Source: Castellaniella sp. (GTDB lineage Bacteria; Pseudomonadota; Gammaproteobacteria; Burkholderiales; Burkholderiaceae_B). Taken from it: 64,000 nucleotides of DNA. The DNA lies in NCBI GenBank assembly GCA_019104865.1, contig JAHRWZ010000055.1, positions 1 to 64,000 of the forward strand. The letters run 5' to 3'. The position numbers and the translations under genes were made by a program. Below, piece by piece: positions 43,121 through 56,713 of the stretch (its first letter is position 1; every line of letters starts with the position of its first letter). The notes below the pieces were generated by a model. The model saw only the letters and a list, made by a program, of their open reading frames with translations. It was not told the DNA's origin and ran no database searches.

Positions 43121-44461
43121 ATGAGTCTTCCTTCCGTCGAACAGTTTCTCAGCCAGCTGCAGGCACGCGACCCGCACCAGCCCGAATTCATGCAGGCTGT
43201 CAAAGAAGTCATGCACAGTCTCTGGCCCTTCATCCAGAAGAATCCGCGCTACGCCAGCCAGGCTCTGCTCGAACGCATCGTCGAACCGGAACGCGCCTTC
43301 CAGTTTCGCATCTGCTGGATGGACGACACGGGACACACCCGCGTCAATCGTGGTTTTCGCATCCAGCACAGTTCGGCCATCGGCCCCTACAAAGGCGGCA
43401 TGCGCTTCCACCCTTCGGTGAACCTGTCGATCCTGAAGTTCCTGGCTTTTGAACAGACCTTCAAGAACGCGCTGACCACCCTGCCCATGGGCGGCGGCAA
43501 GGGCGGGTCCGACTTCGACCCCAAGGGCAAATCCGATGCCGAAGTCATGCGCTTCTGCCAGGCGCTGATCATTGAACTCCACCGCCACCTGGGCCCGGAC
43601 ACCGACGTGCTGGCCGGCGACATCGGCGTGGGTGCCCGCGAAGTCGGTTTCATGGCCGGCATGATGAAGAAATTGTCCAACCAGGGCGCCTGCGTCTTCA
43701 CCGGCAAGGGCCTGTCCTTCGGCGGCAGCCTGATCCGACCGGAAGCCACAGGCTACGGCGCGGTGTACTTCGCCGAGGAAATGCTCAAGCACGCGGGCCA
43801 GTCCCTCGACGGCTACACGGTCTCCGTCTCGGGCTCGGGCAACGTCGCCCAATACACCATCGAGAAATGCATGCAGCTCGGCGCCCGCGTGATCACGGTC
43901 TCCGACTCGCACGGCTGCGTCGTCGATCCGGCCGGCTTCACCCCGGAAAAGCTCGCCGCCCTGATCGAACTGAAGAACGAAAAACGCGGCCGCGTGGAAG
44001 AATACGCCCGGCAGTTCGGCCTGACCTACGAGGCCGGCAAGCGCCCCTGGCACGTGCCGGTGGACGTGGCCCTGCCCTGCGCCACGCAAAACGAACTGGA
44101 AATCGAAGACGCCCGCACTCTGATCGCCAATGGCGTGCGCTGCGTGGCCGAAGGCGCCAACATGCCGTCCACCATCGAAGCCGCCGAGGCCTTCATCGCG
44201 GCGGGCGTGCTGTATGCCCCGGGCAAGGCCAGCAATGCGGGCGGCGTGGCCGTCTCCGGCCTGGAAATGAGCCAGAATGCCCAACGCTTGCACTGGACGC
44301 GCGACGAGGTCGATGCCAAGCTGCACGCCATCATGCGCGACATCCACCAGAACTGCGTGCGCCACGGCAGCGAAGCCGGAAAGGTCAATTATCTGAACGG
44401 CGCCAACATTGCCGGCTTCGTCAAGGTCGCCGACGCCATGCTGGCCCAAGGGGTGTACTGA
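43121..44461 (+). CDS. gdhA: NADP-specific glutamate dehydrogenase
   Basis: 446 residues, the hexameric GdhA type. Substrate-binding PYKGGMRFHPSVN and catalytic Lys in MGGGKGGSDFDPKGKS. It makes glutamate from 2-oxoglutarate and ammonia. It starts 13 bp after rho, so it may be read from the same transcript; the usual rpmE is not here. Confidence 0.96.
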   Translation: MSLPSVEQFLSQLQARDPHQPEFMQAVKEVMHSLWPFIQKNPRYASQALLERIVEPERAFQFRICWMDDTGHTRVNRGFRIQHSSAIGPYKGGMRFHPSVNLSILKFLAFEQTFKNALTTLPMGGGKGGSDFDPKGKSDAEVMRFCQALIIELHRHLGPDTDVLAGDIGVGAREVGFMAGMMKKLSNQGACVFTGKGLSFGGSLIRPEATGYGAVYFAEEMLKHAGQSLDGYTVSVSGSGNVAQYTIEKCMQLGARVITVSDSHGCVVDPAGFTPEKLAALIELKNEKRGRVEEYARQFGLTYEAGKRPWHVPVDVALPCATQNELEIEDARTLIANGVRCVAEGANMPSTIEAAEAFIAAGVLYAPGKASNAGGVAVSGLEMSQNAQRLHWTRDEVDAKLHAIMRDIHQNCVRHGSEAGKVNYLNGANIAGFVKVADAMLAQGVY

Positions 44462-44494
44462 CATGCCTCACCCACAGATGTCGAAGCATCCGTG

Positions 44495-44520
44495 AAAAAA
44501 GCTCCTTCGGGAGCTTTTTT
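44495..44520. terminator. Bidirectional terminator between gdhA and yhdP
   Basis: AAAAAAGCTCC-TTCG-GGAGCTTTTTT, a perfect stem with T-runs in both directions, between converging genes. Confidence 0.88.
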
Positions 44521-44561
44521 CATGCCTGCCCGCCGTCAGGAATCGGGATTCACGAGACCGA

Positions 44562-47500
44562 CTAATTCGATGCGGCGGCCTTTGCCGACGGCGCCGGTTT
44601 TTCGGCCGAAGCCACCGGCACATCGGTGATTCTGGGATCGTCCCAGGTACCGGTGATCCGGTAGCGCACCGTCATGGCTTTGGCCAGCGGTGTCTTCAGC
44701 AACCATTGGGTGACGAAGGCACCCAGCCCGATCAACGGATTGACGGCGATCCCCGCCGCAATGGCCGCGCCGCTGACGTCCAGATTGGGCACCATGACCG
44801 CCTGCAGGTTCAAGGTCTTGTCCAGGATGTTGGTGCGGCCTTCGAGCAGAATCGTGCCCACCGGCCCGATCACCTTGTAATCGTGCGCCTGGATCACGCC
44901 CTGGTTCAGGCTGAGCATGCCGCGCAGCTGATCGAATGGGAAACCATCCTTCGGTAGACCGGTCAGCCCCTGTCCCAGGTGATTCAGCCGCGTGATCGAC
45001 TGCAAGGACAGAAACTCCAGCAACTTGGCCGTCTGCGAGCCCAGCTTCAGGAAACGCCCCTTGTCCAGCGAAATTTCCAGTTTTCCCCGCAAATCGACCT
45101 TGTCGTGACGCCAGGGTAAATCATGCCATTCGAAGTCCCCCCTGAGCGTCCCCTGCCCGCCCGCGAGCACACCGGGCAGGCCAGCGTGCGACAGCCAGGC
45201 CCCGAGATCCTGCGCCGTCGCCGTCGCCTTGAGTGTCAGGCCTCGGTCCGGCCCACGCAGGCGCCAGGTACCGGTACCCCGCAGGCGGGCATCCTCGTCG
45301 CCGATCCGCAAATGGCTCAATAGCCAGACATGGTTCGCACTGTCGCGGGAGCCTTCCAGGGCCAGCGCGCCAACCGGGTGTCCGTACAGACGCAATTCGT
45401 CCGCCTGCAGGACGATGCCCGGGATCTCCAGGTCGTCGTCGAACGAGGCATCCTGGTCCACTTCGGCTTCGGGCAGCAGGGATCGGGTATCCCGGGAATC
45501 ATCGCCCAGGCTCAGGCGTGCGAAGCGGCCCGACATGCGGCCCGTCACCCGGCCGTCCTGTTCCTGCCATTTCAGCGTACCGGTCGTTTGCTCGGAGCGC
45601 AGATTCATGGACCACTGTTCTTCCTGGGTGCGTGTCACCCGCATCACTGCATGGTCCAGACGGGTGCCCAGCAGGCGCAACTGGTCCGCCTGGACGCTGA
45701 GCAGCGACAGATCCGGCCATAGCGGCCGGCTGGCCGATCGCCCGGTCGGCGCGCGCCCGCGCCGCGGAATGGAAAACTCGTCGACGATCCGGTTCCAGAC
45801 ATCCAGATCGAACAGGGGATAGGCCAGCGTCACGCGCAGCCCGGCCCCATCCGCGTCGGGCGCCTGCCCCATCCCGATGGCAGCTCGCTGAAAATAGGAT
45901 CCGGCGCGGACCTGACGCTGATGGCGCAACCCCAGGACCACGAAATCGCCATAGCGGATATCGAGCGTATCGGACTGCGGATCTGCATCCGACCAACGCA
46001 TCTGCAGCGTGCGCGGCTGTGGGGCGGGCTTGGACAACGGTGCGGGGAAATCCAGCGCAAGCCCCTGGGTATCCGAATCCAGGGTGAGGTTGTAGGCCTT
46101 TCCCTGCTGCGCCAGCCGGGCCTGGTAGTCCAGCGTACCCGTGATCCGCCGCATGCCCGGCACGCCGACGAAGGCGGCCAGCGCCTGAGATGTCACCCGC
46201 CCGTGAAAGGACAGGCCCGTCGCGTGCTTGCCGCCCAACGCGCCCTGCGCCTGAAGCGCGCCTCCCAGCAACTGTGCGTGCAGCGCCTGGGCGATCCGCA
46301 CCCCTTGTTCGCTGAAATGCAGGCTGCCCCGGATATCCTGGAATGCCGGGGCCTGGGGCAGAAACTGCAAGCGCCCCTGCTGCAGATCGACGCGGCCCTG
46401 CACTTGCGCATCCTCGGCATGCAGCAAGGGGATTGTCAGGGACAGAGGCACTTGCCAATCACCGGCGGCGCTGGCCTCATCGAAGACACCGTCCAGCATG
46501 CGGCCGATGGGCGTGTGCTGGATCAGGGCCATATAGGTGCCGCCATCGGCCTCGGTCTGGCCCGACACCTGCAGTGTGGCTTCGTGCTCCAGATCGGGGA
46601 TGCGGGCCTGCAGCCCGCCCAGCCGGATCACCTGTCCGGCCAGAGGTTCCATCCGCGCCGTACTGGCCGTCAAACGCAGGTCCATCCGGTGCAGATCGGC
46701 CTTTCCGGTGACGCCCTGCAGCAGAGGCCACGACCGGCCTTTCGGAGCATCCGGGACGAACTCGATGCGGGCATCCTGAAAATCCCCCCAGACGCGGAAA
46801 TCGCCGGCCTGTGGCTGTTCGCCGAACGGGAAGCGGTCCAGGTCACCCTGCAGCAGCCAGTGCCCATTGGACAGCATGCCCGCTTGCAGACCCTTGGCCA
46901 GCCAGTGGCGGGCATCCGCATCGACTTCGCGCGGCAGATAGCGGTAAATCGCATTCAATTGCGCCTGGGCGATCGTGCCCTGAAAATCGGCCTGTCCTGC
47001 GTCTCCCCCGCCGGCATCCCAGCGCCCCGCACCCCGCATGCTGATGTCCGCATTGCGCCAATCCAGCTGGTCGAGCGTCAGAGACCAATGTCCGGCATGG
47101 CTCACCTTGCCGCGCACAGCCACGGCACCGAATGCCAGGGGCTCGTCGAACCACTGCGGCTGGCGCAGTTGCGTATCCTGCAGGCGGACGTCGAAGGCCA
47201 GGCCCTCTGTCATGGACGTCCCCAGCGACAACCCTTGCCATTGGCTCAGGCGGCCTTGTGCCCAGATTTCGGCGCGGGGCACCTGGAGGCTTTCCTGGTC
47301 GTCCGGCGCCCAGCGCAGGGCCTCGAACCCCAGCAGCATGGTCAGCCGCGGCGAGTCCTTGGCCGCCTGCATCCAGGCCTGTGCATCCAGCCGCCCCTGT
47401 TGCAAGGCATCCGGCAGGTCGATCCAGGCACGCCAGGCACGTGCACTGGCCCCGGAAACCCGCAACCATCCTTGCCAGTCCTGCGGCTGCAGCCCCTGCA

Positions 47501-48188
47501 CCAACCGGGCCGCGTCACCCACCCGCACGCGCAGGTCCAGCCGGGCATCCTCGGCGGCAGGCGCGCGCGCCGAGAGCGACAGGCCCAGACCATCCGGTCC
47601 CTGGCGACGCAGCACGGCATCGACGTCCTTGAGCACAAGCTCGGGCGCCCCGCGCCGCTGATCCCGCCAGCGCAGCGTGGTGTCGTGAAAAGCGATCAGC
47701 GGCTGAGCCAGCACCCATTGCAGCCAGCCCGGCATGGCTTCCTGGCGGGTGGAATCGCCCGGGTCCAGGTTCTGTCCCAGGAAGTCGATGCTGCCGTCGG
47801 GCCGCCGGTCCAGGGTCAGATCCATCTGCCGGACCCGCAGGCGCAGTGCGCCCTGGCGCCCCGGCAGCAGCGCGGCCCAGTTCAATCGTGCGCGCACGAC
47901 GGGCACGGCCAGCAGCGCATGACCGTCGGGAGCGGACACGCGTACGTCGCTGACGTCGAACTGTGGATCCCAACCCCGCCAGGAAACCTGGATCGGCCCC
48001 AGGGCAACCGGAACGCCCAAGGCCTGCGACAGTCGATCGGCGATCCACGGACGCCAGTCGTCCAGATGCGGCAGGATGACGTAGCGCGCCGCCAGCAGCG
48101 CGCCGCCCAGCCCGAAATACAGGCAGACGATCAGAACGAGGGCGCGATGCCCCCAGCTGCGGGAAAGCCTTGAAATGAATTGGCGCAT
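44562..48188 (-). CDS. yhdP: YhdP-family AsmA-like envelope protein
   Basis: 1208 residues. One N-terminal membrane helix (residues about 15-37), then a very long beta-rich periplasmic region with DUF3971 and AsmA-type C-terminal features ([20 protein letters not shown] and [21 protein letters not shown]). In E. coli, YhdP with TamB and YdbH carries phospholipids from the inner to the outer membrane. It is divergent from glnE. Confidence 0.9.
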   Translation of the reverse strand: MRQFISRLSRSWGHRALVLIVCLYFGLGGALLAARYVILPHLDDWRPWIADRLSQALGVPVALGPIQVSWRGWDPQFDVSDVRVSAPDGHALLAVPVVRARLNWAALLPGRQGALRLRVRQMDLTLDRRPDGSIDFLGQNLDPGDSTRQEAMPGWLQWVLAQPLIAFHDTTLRWRDQRRGAPELVLKDVDAVLRRQGPDGLGLSLSARAPAAEDARLDLRVRVGDAARLVQGLQPQDWQGWLRVSGASARAWRAWIDLPDALQQGRLDAQAWMQAAKDSPRLTMLLGFEALRWAPDDQESLQVPRAEIWAQGRLSQWQGLSLGTSMTEGLAFDVRLQDTQLRQPQWFDEPLAFGAVAVRGKVSHAGHWSLTLDQLDWRNADISMRGAGRWDAGGGDAGQADFQGTIAQAQLNAIYRYLPREVDADARHWLAKGLQAGMLSNGHWLLQGDLDRFPFGEQPQAGDFRVWGDFQDARIEFVPDAPKGRSWPLLQGVTGKADLHRMDLRLTASTARMEPLAGQVIRLGGLQARIPDLEHEATLQVSGQTEADGGTYMALIQHTPIGRMLDGVFDEASAAGDWQVPLSLTIPLLHAEDAQVQGRVDLQQGRLQFLPQAPAFQDIRGSLHFSEQGVRIAQALHAQLLGGALQAQGALGGKHATGLSFHGRVTSQALAAFVGVPGMRRITGTLDYQARLAQQGKAYNLTLDSDTQGLALDFPAPLSKPAPQPRTLQMRWSDADPQSDTLDIRYGDFVVLGLRHQRQVRAGSYFQRAAIGMGQAPDADGAGLRVTLAYPLFDLDVWNRIVDEFSIPRRGRAPTGRSASRPLWPDLSLLSVQADQLRLLGTRLDHAVMRVTRTQEEQWSMNLRSEQTTGTLKWQEQDGRVTGRMSGRFARLSLGDDSRDTRSLLPEAEVDQDASFDDDLEIPGIVLQADELRLYGHPVGALALEGSRDSANHVWLLSHLRIGDEDARLRGTGTWRLRGPDRGLTLKATATAQDLGAWLSHAGLPGVLAGGQGTLRGDFEWHDLPWRHDKVDLRGKLEISLDKGRFLKLGSQTAKLLEFLSLQSITRLNHLGQGLTGLPKDGFPFDQLRGMLSLNQGVIQAHDYKVIGPVGTILLEGRTNILDKTLNLQAVMVPNLDVSGAAIAAGIAVNPLIGLGAFVTQWLLKTPLAKAMTVRYRITGTWDDPRITDVPVASAEKPAPSAKAAASN

Positions 48189-48268
48189 GCCAGGTTTTGC
48201 AGTATGTTAAAGCCCCCTGCAAGCCCGGCTGCGCCGGGCTCAGTCCCATCGAACCGCTGGCAGATCCG

Positions 48269-51040
48269 ATGTCCCGAGCCATTATATTAGAGCCCGCCTT
48301 GCAATGGTCCGGCGCCCTGCGGCGCCACCTGATGGCCCATCCCGACGCGCGGGACGGTCTGCTGGAAGACGCCGCCGAGCCGCTGACACGCAAGACACTG
48401 AATGCGTGGTATGCGCAGACGATCGCCGGTCTGGCCGGCCAGCCACCCGACCGCCCCGCCCTGCAACGCGCTCTGCGCCGCCTGCGGCAACGGGTGTTCC
48501 ACACCCTGATGGTGCGCGACATCGCCGGCCAGGCGCCGCTGCATGAGGTGGTGGCGGCCATGTCGGCCCTGGCCGATCTGGCCGTGGGGCAGGCCTATGC
48601 CTGTGCCATGCGCACACTGACAGAGATCCATGGCATTCCGCGTCATCCCGAAACCGGGGCCCCTCAGGACATGTTGATCCTGGGCATGGGCAAGCTGGGC
48701 GGCAAGGAACTGAACGTATCCTCGGACATCGACCTCATCATGCTGTACGACGAGGAAGGCGAAACCGACGGGCGCCGGCCCATCAGCCATCACGAGTTCT
48801 ACGGCAAGGTCTGCCGTCTGATGATGCCCATCCTGTCCGAACTGGACGCCGACGGCTACGTCTTTCGCACCGACCTGCGCCTGCGCCCCGACGGCGACAG
48901 CGGACCGCTGGCCTGGAGCCTGGCCGCGCTGGAAACCTACCTGGTCGCCCAGGGGCGCGAGTGGGAGCGCTACGCCTGGCTGAAAGCGCGCCTGATCCAC
49001 TGTCCGCTGTTCGACGAAGCGGTGTTCACCAGCCAGGCGCAAGCACTGGAATCGCTACGCCGGCCATTTGTCTATCGCAAATATTTCGATTTCGACGCCC
49101 TGGCGGCCCTGCGCGGCCTGCGCGAACGCATCCGCATGGACTGGCAGCGCCGCGCCCAGGCTCGTCACGGGGTGGATACCCGGCACAACATCAAACTAGG
49201 CGACGGCGGGATCCGGGAGATCGAATTCGTCATCCAGCTGAACCAGCTGATCCGTGGCGGACGGCAGCCTTCCCTGCAGCAGCGCAACCTGCTGGCGGCC
49301 CTGCACAAGCAGCACCGCGCCGGGATCCTGGACGACACTCAGGCCGGCGGGCTGGAAGCCGCGTACGGCTTTCTGCGCCGGGTCGAACACCTGCTGCAAT
49401 ACCGCGAGGATGAACAGACCCATCTGCTGCCCCGCGACCCGACCGGCATGGCCGCCCTGGCCCAGGCCATGGGATACCCGGACATGGCCGGTTTCCAGGC
49501 GACGCTGGAACGGCACCGCGCCTACGTGTCGCAATGCTTCCAGGATGCGTTCCGGATCGCCGGCATGGGCGGGGACTCGGCCGACGACGGAGAATCCCCC
49601 GCTGCCGACACACCACCCGCCACGCTGTCCGACGAGCAGGCGAACGATATGCGCACGCACATCGACAGCCTGCTGGACAGCCACCGCATCCAGGGGCTGT
49701 CGCGCACCAGCCAGGAACGTCTGCGGGCCCTGCTGCCCGGCCTGATGCGGGCGGCAACCCTGACCGACGACCCCCCCGCCACCCTGCTGCGGCTACTGAA
49801 CCTGGTCGAACACATCGCCCAGCGCAGCGCCTATCTGGCCCTGCTGGCCGAATATCCGGAAACCCTGGCGCGGGTCGCCCGGATCGTGAGCGCCAGCCCC
49901 TGGGCCTCGCAGTACCTGACCCGCTACCCGCTGCTGCTCGACAGCCTGATCGAATGGCGCAGCCTGATGCAGGCCCCGGATTTTCCCGCGCTGGCCGAAC
50001 AGCTGCGCAGCGACCTGGACGCCTGCGTCCTGCCCGACGGCCAGCCCGACGTCGAGCAGCAGATGAACCTGATGCGCGACGTCCAGCATCAGGTCACGTT
50101 CCAGCTGCTGGCGCAGGACCTGGAACACGTGATCAGCGTCGAGAGCCTGGCCGATCACCTGTCGGCGCTGGCCGACCTGATGCTGGCCGAAGCGATCCGC
50201 CGGGTCTGGCCTCAGGTGCTGCCGCCGGATCGCCGCGCCAACCCAGGTCACCCGCGCTTCGCGATCATTGCCTACGGCAAGCTGGGCGGCAAGGAAATCG
50301 GCTACGCCTCGGACCTGGATCTGGTGTTCCTGTATGACGATCCAGATCAGGATGCCAGTGAACGCTATGCGAAGCTGGGCCGGCGGGTCGCTTCCTGGCT
50401 GTCCACCCTGACGTCGTCCGGCCGGCTGTACGAGATCGACCTGCGTCTGCGGCCCGATGGCGACGCCGGCCTGCTGGCGCTGCCCATCGACGCGTTCGAA
50501 CATTATCAGCTGAACCAGGCCTGGCCCTGGGAACACCAGGCACTGACCCGCGCCCGCTACGTCGCCGGGGATGCCGCCATCGGGGCGCGCTTCGAGGACA
50601 TCCGCCGGCATATCCTGCTGCTGCCACGCGACCCGGAGGCCCTGCGCCGCGAGGTCCGGTCCATGCGCGACAAGATATCCCAGGGTCACCCGAACCGCAG
50701 CGGCGACTTCGATCTGAAGCATGACCGCGGCGGGATGGTGGACATCGAGTTCATCACCCAGTTCCTGGTGCTCAGTCAGTCTCGGGCCCACCCGGAACTG
50801 CTGGGCAACCTGGGCAACATCGCCTTGCTGGGGCTGGCCGCCCGGGCGGGCCTGATCCCCACACCCCTGGCCACCGAAGTGGCCGATGCCTATCGCACGC
50901 TCCGTGCGCGTCAGCACATCTTGCGGCTGCAGGGGGCGGAAAAGGCGCGCGTCCCGCAGACAGAACTCGTGCATGAACGCGAGGTGGTGGGGCGGTTGTG
51001 GGGTGTGGTGCTGGAAGCCCCGGGCGCTGATTCAAACTGA
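48269..51040 (+). CDS. glnE: Glutamine synthetase adenylyltransferase/deadenylase
   Basis: 923 residues. Two nucleotidyltransferase domains carry [18 protein letters not shown] (from about residue 138) and [18 protein letters not shown] (from about 666). The first removes and the second adds AMP on glutamine synthetase in response to PII. The chosen ATG (48269) gives the usual length; the frame is open to 48197. It is convergent with clpB. Confidence 0.94.
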   Translation: MSRAIILEPALQWSGALRRHLMAHPDARDGLLEDAAEPLTRKTLNAWYAQTIAGLAGQPPDRPALQRALRRLRQRVFHTLMVRDIAGQAPLHEVVAAMSALADLAVGQAYACAMRTLTEIHGIPRHPETGAPQDMLILGMGKLGGKELNVSSDIDLIMLYDEEGETDGRRPISHHEFYGKVCRLMMPILSELDADGYVFRTDLRLRPDGDSGPLAWSLAALETYLVAQGREWERYAWLKARLIHCPLFDEAVFTSQAQALESLRRPFVYRKYFDFDALAALRGLRERIRMDWQRRAQARHGVDTRHNIKLGDGGIREIEFVIQLNQLIRGGRQPSLQQRNLLAALHKQHRAGILDDTQAGGLEAAYGFLRRVEHLLQYREDEQTHLLPRDPTGMAALAQAMGYPDMAGFQATLERHRAYVSQCFQDAFRIAGMGGDSADDGESPAADTPPATLSDEQANDMRTHIDSLLDSHRIQGLSRTSQERLRALLPGLMRAATLTDDPPATLLRLLNLVEHIAQRSAYLALLAEYPETLARVARIVSASPWASQYLTRYPLLLDSLIEWRSLMQAPDFPALAEQLRSDLDACVLPDGQPDVEQQMNLMRDVQHQVTFQLLAQDLEHVISVESLADHLSALADLMLAEAIRRVWPQVLPPDRRANPGHPRFAIIAYGKLGGKEIGYASDLDLVFLYDDPDQDASERYAKLGRRVASWLSTLTSSGRLYEIDLRLRPDGDAGLLALPIDAFEHYQLNQAWPWEHQALTRARYVAGDAAIGARFEDIRRHILLLPRDPEALRREVRSMRDKISQGHPNRSGDFDLKHDRGGMVDIEFITQFLVLSQSRAHPELLGNLGNIALLGLAARAGLIPTPLATEVADAYRTLRARQHILRLQGAEKARVPQTELVHEREVVGRLWGVVLEAPGADSN

Positions 51041-51051
51041 CGCAAAGATGG

Positions 51052-51078
51052 ACAGCCCCGGCGGGACGACGGGGCTGT
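51052..51078. terminator. Hairpin between converging glnE and clpB
   Basis: ACAGCCCCG/CGGGGCTGT, 9-bp arms with a 9-nt loop, no T-tract. Confidence 0.6.
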
Positions 51079-51088
51079 CTGAGACGGC

Positions 51089-53680
<2,592 letters not shown>

Positions 53681-53727
53681 GGGTGGAACCCTTCATGGGG
53701 AGGGGGCTCTGCGCCCCGATATGCGGT

Positions 53728-53755
53728 ATATGCGGTTGGTTGGTGGGTTTTCAAG
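53728..53755 (-). promoter_or_regulatory. RpoH (sigma-32) promoter of clpB
   Basis: On the minus strand, -35 CTTGAAA (53749-53755), 13-bp spacer, -10 CCGCATAT (53728-53735), near the consensus CTTGAAA-N13/14-CCCCATNT. A second CCGCATAT follows 9 bp later (53719-53726). The ATG is about 45 nt downstream of the first -10. Confidence 0.8.
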
Positions 53756-53777
53756 ATACTGCCCCAGGACACCGTGA

Positions 53778-53791
53778 TTGAGAAAAATCAA
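53778..53791. promoter_or_regulatory. FNR/Anr-like box upstream of the P450 gene
   Basis: TTGAG-AAAA-ATCAA matches the FNR consensus TTGAT-N4-ATCAA at 9 of 10 fixed positions. It also covers a possible -35 (TTGAGA) for the P450 gene, with GATAAA 18 bp downstream as -10. Confidence 0.4.
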
Positions 53792-53905
53792 ATACGGACC
53801 AGATAAAACCTGGATCTGGCGGCATGGGACCTCAACCAGGGTTTACCCGGTGCTACAGTTGGACGAACCTCAACGAGGTCGTGTCCCCACTGCCGAAGAA
53901 CCGCC

Positions 53906-55060
53906 ATGACATCACACCAGGACTGGGACCCCCGCGCCCCCGAAGTCCTTGCCGATCCCATCGCCGCCTACGACCACATGCGCAGGCGCTGCCCGGTGGC
54001 GCACAGCGACTATCTGCACCACTCGGTCTTCCGCCACGCCGATGTCATGCGTATTTTGATGGATCCGCAGACCTTCAGCAGCCAGGCGTCGCGTTACGTC
54101 TCGGTGCCCAACAGCATGGATCCGCCGGAGCACACCGCCTACCGCGCCCTGATCGAACCCTACTTCGGCCCCGATCGCATGGTCGAATTCGAGCCCACCT
54201 GCCGTCGCATCTGCGCCGAGCTGGTCTCGGCCCTGCCGCGCAACAGCAGCACGGAAATCATGTTCGGCCTGGCGCATCCCTTCGCGCTGCGCATGCAGTG
54301 CGCCTTTCTCGGCTGGCCCGACAGCATGCACGAACCGCTGTTGCAGTGGATTCACAAAAAGAACGTGGCCACGCTATCCGGCGATTCGCACGCGATCGCC
54401 GCCGTCGCCATGGAATTCGACGAAACCATCCGCGACCTCCTCAAGGCCCGCCGCCGGGCCGGCGACCAGGCGCCGGACGATGTGACGACCCGGCTGATGC
54501 ACGAGACCGTCAATGGCAATCCGCTGGCGGAGGAAGAGATTGTCAGCATCCTGCGCAACTGGACGGTCGGCGAGCTGGGCACCATGGCCTCCAGTGTCGG
54601 CATCATCGCCAACTATCTCGCCAATCACCCAGACCTGCAGGACCGCCTGCGGCGCGACCCCGACCTGGTCAGGCCGGCCAACGACGAAATTCTGCGCATC
54701 CACGCGCCGCTGATCGCCAACCGTCGCACGCCGACTTGCCCTGTCCGGGTGGGCGACACTCAGGTCCAGCCTGGGGAGCGCCTGACCCTGATCTGGGCCT
54801 CCGCCAACCGCGACGAGGCCGTCTTCGGCGACCCGGACGAATTCCGGCTGGATCGCGATCCGTCGTTGAACCTGCTCTACGGGGCCGGCATTCATGCGTG
54901 TCCGGGTGCCCCGCTGGCCCGACTGGAACTGGAAGCCATGATCCAGGCCCTGCTGGCGGACACCCGGCGGCTGGAACCCAGCGACGAACACCCCCCCATG
55001 CCGGCCATCTACCCGGCCAGCGGCTACCGGCAGGCCATCCTGATGCTGCGGCACGACTGA
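53906..55060 (+). CDS. Cytochrome P450
   Basis: 384 residues, soluble bacterial class. Heme-ligand Cys332 is in YGAGIHACPGAPLA; the ExxR pair is Glu261/Arg264. The I-helix reads WTVGELGTMASS near 219-230, without the usual acid-Thr pair (A/GGxE/DT). No ferredoxin gene is adjacent; the nearest reductase is the iron-sulfur flavoprotein at 35876. The substrate cannot be predicted. GTG/ATG alternatives upstream in the frame are absent; ATG 53906 fits the family. Confidence 0.92.
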   Translation: MTSHQDWDPRAPEVLADPIAAYDHMRRRCPVAHSDYLHHSVFRHADVMRILMDPQTFSSQASRYVSVPNSMDPPEHTAYRALIEPYFGPDRMVEFEPTCRRICAELVSALPRNSSTEIMFGLAHPFALRMQCAFLGWPDSMHEPLLQWIHKKNVATLSGDSHAIAAVAMEFDETIRDLLKARRRAGDQAPDDVTTRLMHETVNGNPLAEEEIVSILRNWTVGELGTMASSVGIIANYLANHPDLQDRLRRDPDLVRPANDEILRIHAPLIANRRTPTCPVRVGDTQVQPGERLTLIWASANRDEAVFGDPDEFRLDRDPSLNLLYGAGIHACPGAPLARLELEAMIQALLADTRRLEPSDEHPPMPAIYPASGYRQAILMLRHD

Positions 55061-55107
55061 AACAGCGGGGTTCGGACATCCGCATGAGCACATAAGAAAT
55101 TCTCATA

Positions 55108-55134
55108 CCCCTCGCGGCAATACGCCGTGAGGGG
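55108..55134. terminator. Hairpin after the P450 gene
   Basis: CCCCTCGCGGC/GCCGTGAGGGG, 11-bp stem (one G-U) with loop AATAC, no T-tract. A TACAAT -10-like box follows at 55139. Confidence 0.5.
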
Positions 55135-55200
55135 AGACTACAATTCAAGCATGAATCATTCGGGACGGAGATCGCCCCGGCCTTCCGCTTGAGGCCTGCC

Positions 55201-56031
55201 ATGTGTCAGTTATTGGGCATGAATTGCGCCACGCCCACCGACATTACGTTTTCGTTCACGGGGTTCGCCGCGCGCGGCGGCGAAACGGACCACCATGCCG
55301 ACGGCTTCGGCATCGCTTTCTATGAAAATCGCGGTTCCCGGTGTTTCCTGGACAACGCCCCCTGCTGCCAGTCGCCCGTGGCCGAACTCATCAAGCATTA
55401 CCCGATCAAGTCGCGTAACGTCATCGCCCACATCCGCAAGGCCACCCAGGGCGCACTGGAACTGGAAAATTGCCACCCGTTCGTGCGCGAGCTCTGGGGA
55501 CGCCACTGGCTGTTCGCCCACAACGGCGACCTGAAGTCCTTCGACCCTACGCTACGCGGCGATTACCTGCCCATCGGCCAGACCGACAGCGAACGCGCCT
55601 TCTGCGTCATGATGGAGGGGTTAAAGGCGCGTTTCGGCTCGCGGGAACCCGACGACCAGGCGCTATTTGCGGCCGTGGCCGAGATGACCTCCGACCTGAC
55701 CCGCCACGGCGTATTCAATTTTCTGCTGTCCAACGGGCACTGCCTGCTCGCCCATTGTTCCACCAGTCTGTTCTACATCGTGCGCGCCTGGCCGTTCCAG
55801 ATCGCCCACCTGGTGGATACGGACGTGTCCGTGGATTTCTCCCGCGTGAACGCGCGCGGCGACTGCGTCTCGGTCATCACCACCCGGCCCTTGACCGACA
55901 ACGAGACCTGGACGCCATTGCAAACAGGCGAACTGATGATGTTCGTCGACGGCCGCCCCCAGTCCAGCCAGCGGATCGAGATCCCGCAGGACGTCCAGCG
56001 CAGCAACCAGGAAAATCTGGCCTGTATCTGA
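55201..56031 (+). CDS. yafJ: Class II glutamine amidotransferase, YafJ type
   Basis: 276 residues. ATG 55201 makes Cys2 the N-terminal nucleophile after Met removal (MCQLLGMNC), which decides the start over an upstream ATG at 55189. HADGFGI, HIRKATQG and FAHNGDL form the glutaminase site. The acceptor partner is unknown; no synthase domain is present. Confidence 0.92.
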   Translation: MCQLLGMNCATPTDITFSFTGFAARGGETDHHADGFGIAFYENRGSRCFLDNAPCCQSPVAELIKHYPIKSRNVIAHIRKATQGALELENCHPFVRELWGRHWLFAHNGDLKSFDPTLRGDYLPIGQTDSERAFCVMMEGLKARFGSREPDDQALFAAVAEMTSDLTRHGVFNFLLSNGHCLLAHCSTSLFYIVRAWPFQIAHLVDTDVSVDFSRVNARGDCVSVITTRPLTDNETWTPLQTGELMMFVDGRPQSSQRIEIPQDVQRSNQENLACI

Positions 56032-56088
56032 ACCCCCGTGACGGCGGGACCGCCGGCCGGTCCGGACCGGCTGACCTATGATGATGCA

Positions 56089-56289
56089 ATGACCGATACC
56101 ACCACGAACGACGACCCGCGCCCGGTCGAACCTGTCGAGCCCGATCTGAACGAATGCTGCGGCAACGGCTGCACACCCTGTGTGTTCGACACTTACGCCG
56201 AAGCGAAACGCGCCTGGCAACAGGCAGTGAAGGAATGGGAACAACGGCATCCGGACGCCATCCATTCTGGACAACCTCATTTGCCATAG
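56089..56289 (+). CDS. Oxidoreductase-like domain protein
   Basis: 66 residues. PDLNECCGNGCTPCVFDTYA is the signature of the small Cys-rich oxidoreductase-like domain (PF09791 type): CCGNGC..C. The function is unknown; a metal or iron-sulfur site is plausible. ATG 56089 is the most likely start, and an ATG 51 nt earlier in frame is weaker. Confidence 0.85.
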   Translation: MTDTTTNDDPRPVEPVEPDLNECCGNGCTPCVFDTYAEAKRAWQQAVKEWEQRHPDAIHSGQPHLP

Positions 56290-56364
56290 GGTTCCCACCC
56301 GGTTTTCGTAGGGCTCGTTTCTATAATCGGAGTCTCCGACTCATCTTTTCAGGACATCTCTACC

Positions 56365-56625
56365 GTGGCTTCCGACGCTATCCCCATGTTTGCCGAAAAC
56401 ACGTATCCGTTCGACGCCCGCGGCGTGGCCAAACGCTTCCGCCATGCGGCGATTTTTGGCGCCCTGTCGGCCCTGCAACCGGGCGAGACCATGCGCTTCT
56501 GCAACGATCACGACCCGCTGCCGCTGCTGCAGCAACTGAAAGGCCATTTCGGCGAAAACATCGCATTCGAATACCTGGCCCGCAACCCCGGCGAAATCGT
56601 CATCGATTTTCATATCATGCCCTGA
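56365..56625 (+). CDS. DUF2249 domain protein
   Basis: 86 residues. FDARGVAKRFRHAAIFGALS, then GETMRFCNDHDPLPLLQQL, matches DUF2249, a TusA-like small fold often near denitrification or hemerythrin genes. The start is GTG (56365) with AGGA about 10 nt upstream; ATG 56386 would shorten it by seven codons. It has its own terminator. Confidence 0.85.
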   Translation: MASDAIPMFAENTYPFDARGVAKRFRHAAIFGALSALQPGETMRFCNDHDPLPLLQQLKGHFGENIAFEYLARNPGEIVIDFHIMP

Positions 56626-56652
56626 TCGCCGATCGTGGACAGCGATCTCATC

Positions 56653-56680
56653 AAAAGCCACTCTGCGGAGTGGCTTTTTT
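56653..56680. terminator. Bidirectional terminator between DUF2249 gene and arsC
   Basis: AAAAGCCACTC-TGCG-GAGTGGCTTTT, 11-bp stem with T-runs on both strands. Confidence 0.88.
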
Positions 56681-56713
56681 CATGTCCCATCCCATGACTG
56701 CGGGGACGAGGCA

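Noticed and set aside
45921-48173. 750-codon open frame on the plus strand
   Set aside because: Antisense to yhdP; the composition is that of a shadow frame and no motif is seen.
53824-55095. 423-codon plus-strand frame overlapping the P450 gene
   Set aside because: Another frame of the same DNA; the P450 frame has heme and ExxR motifs, this one is Arg/Pro/His-rich noise.
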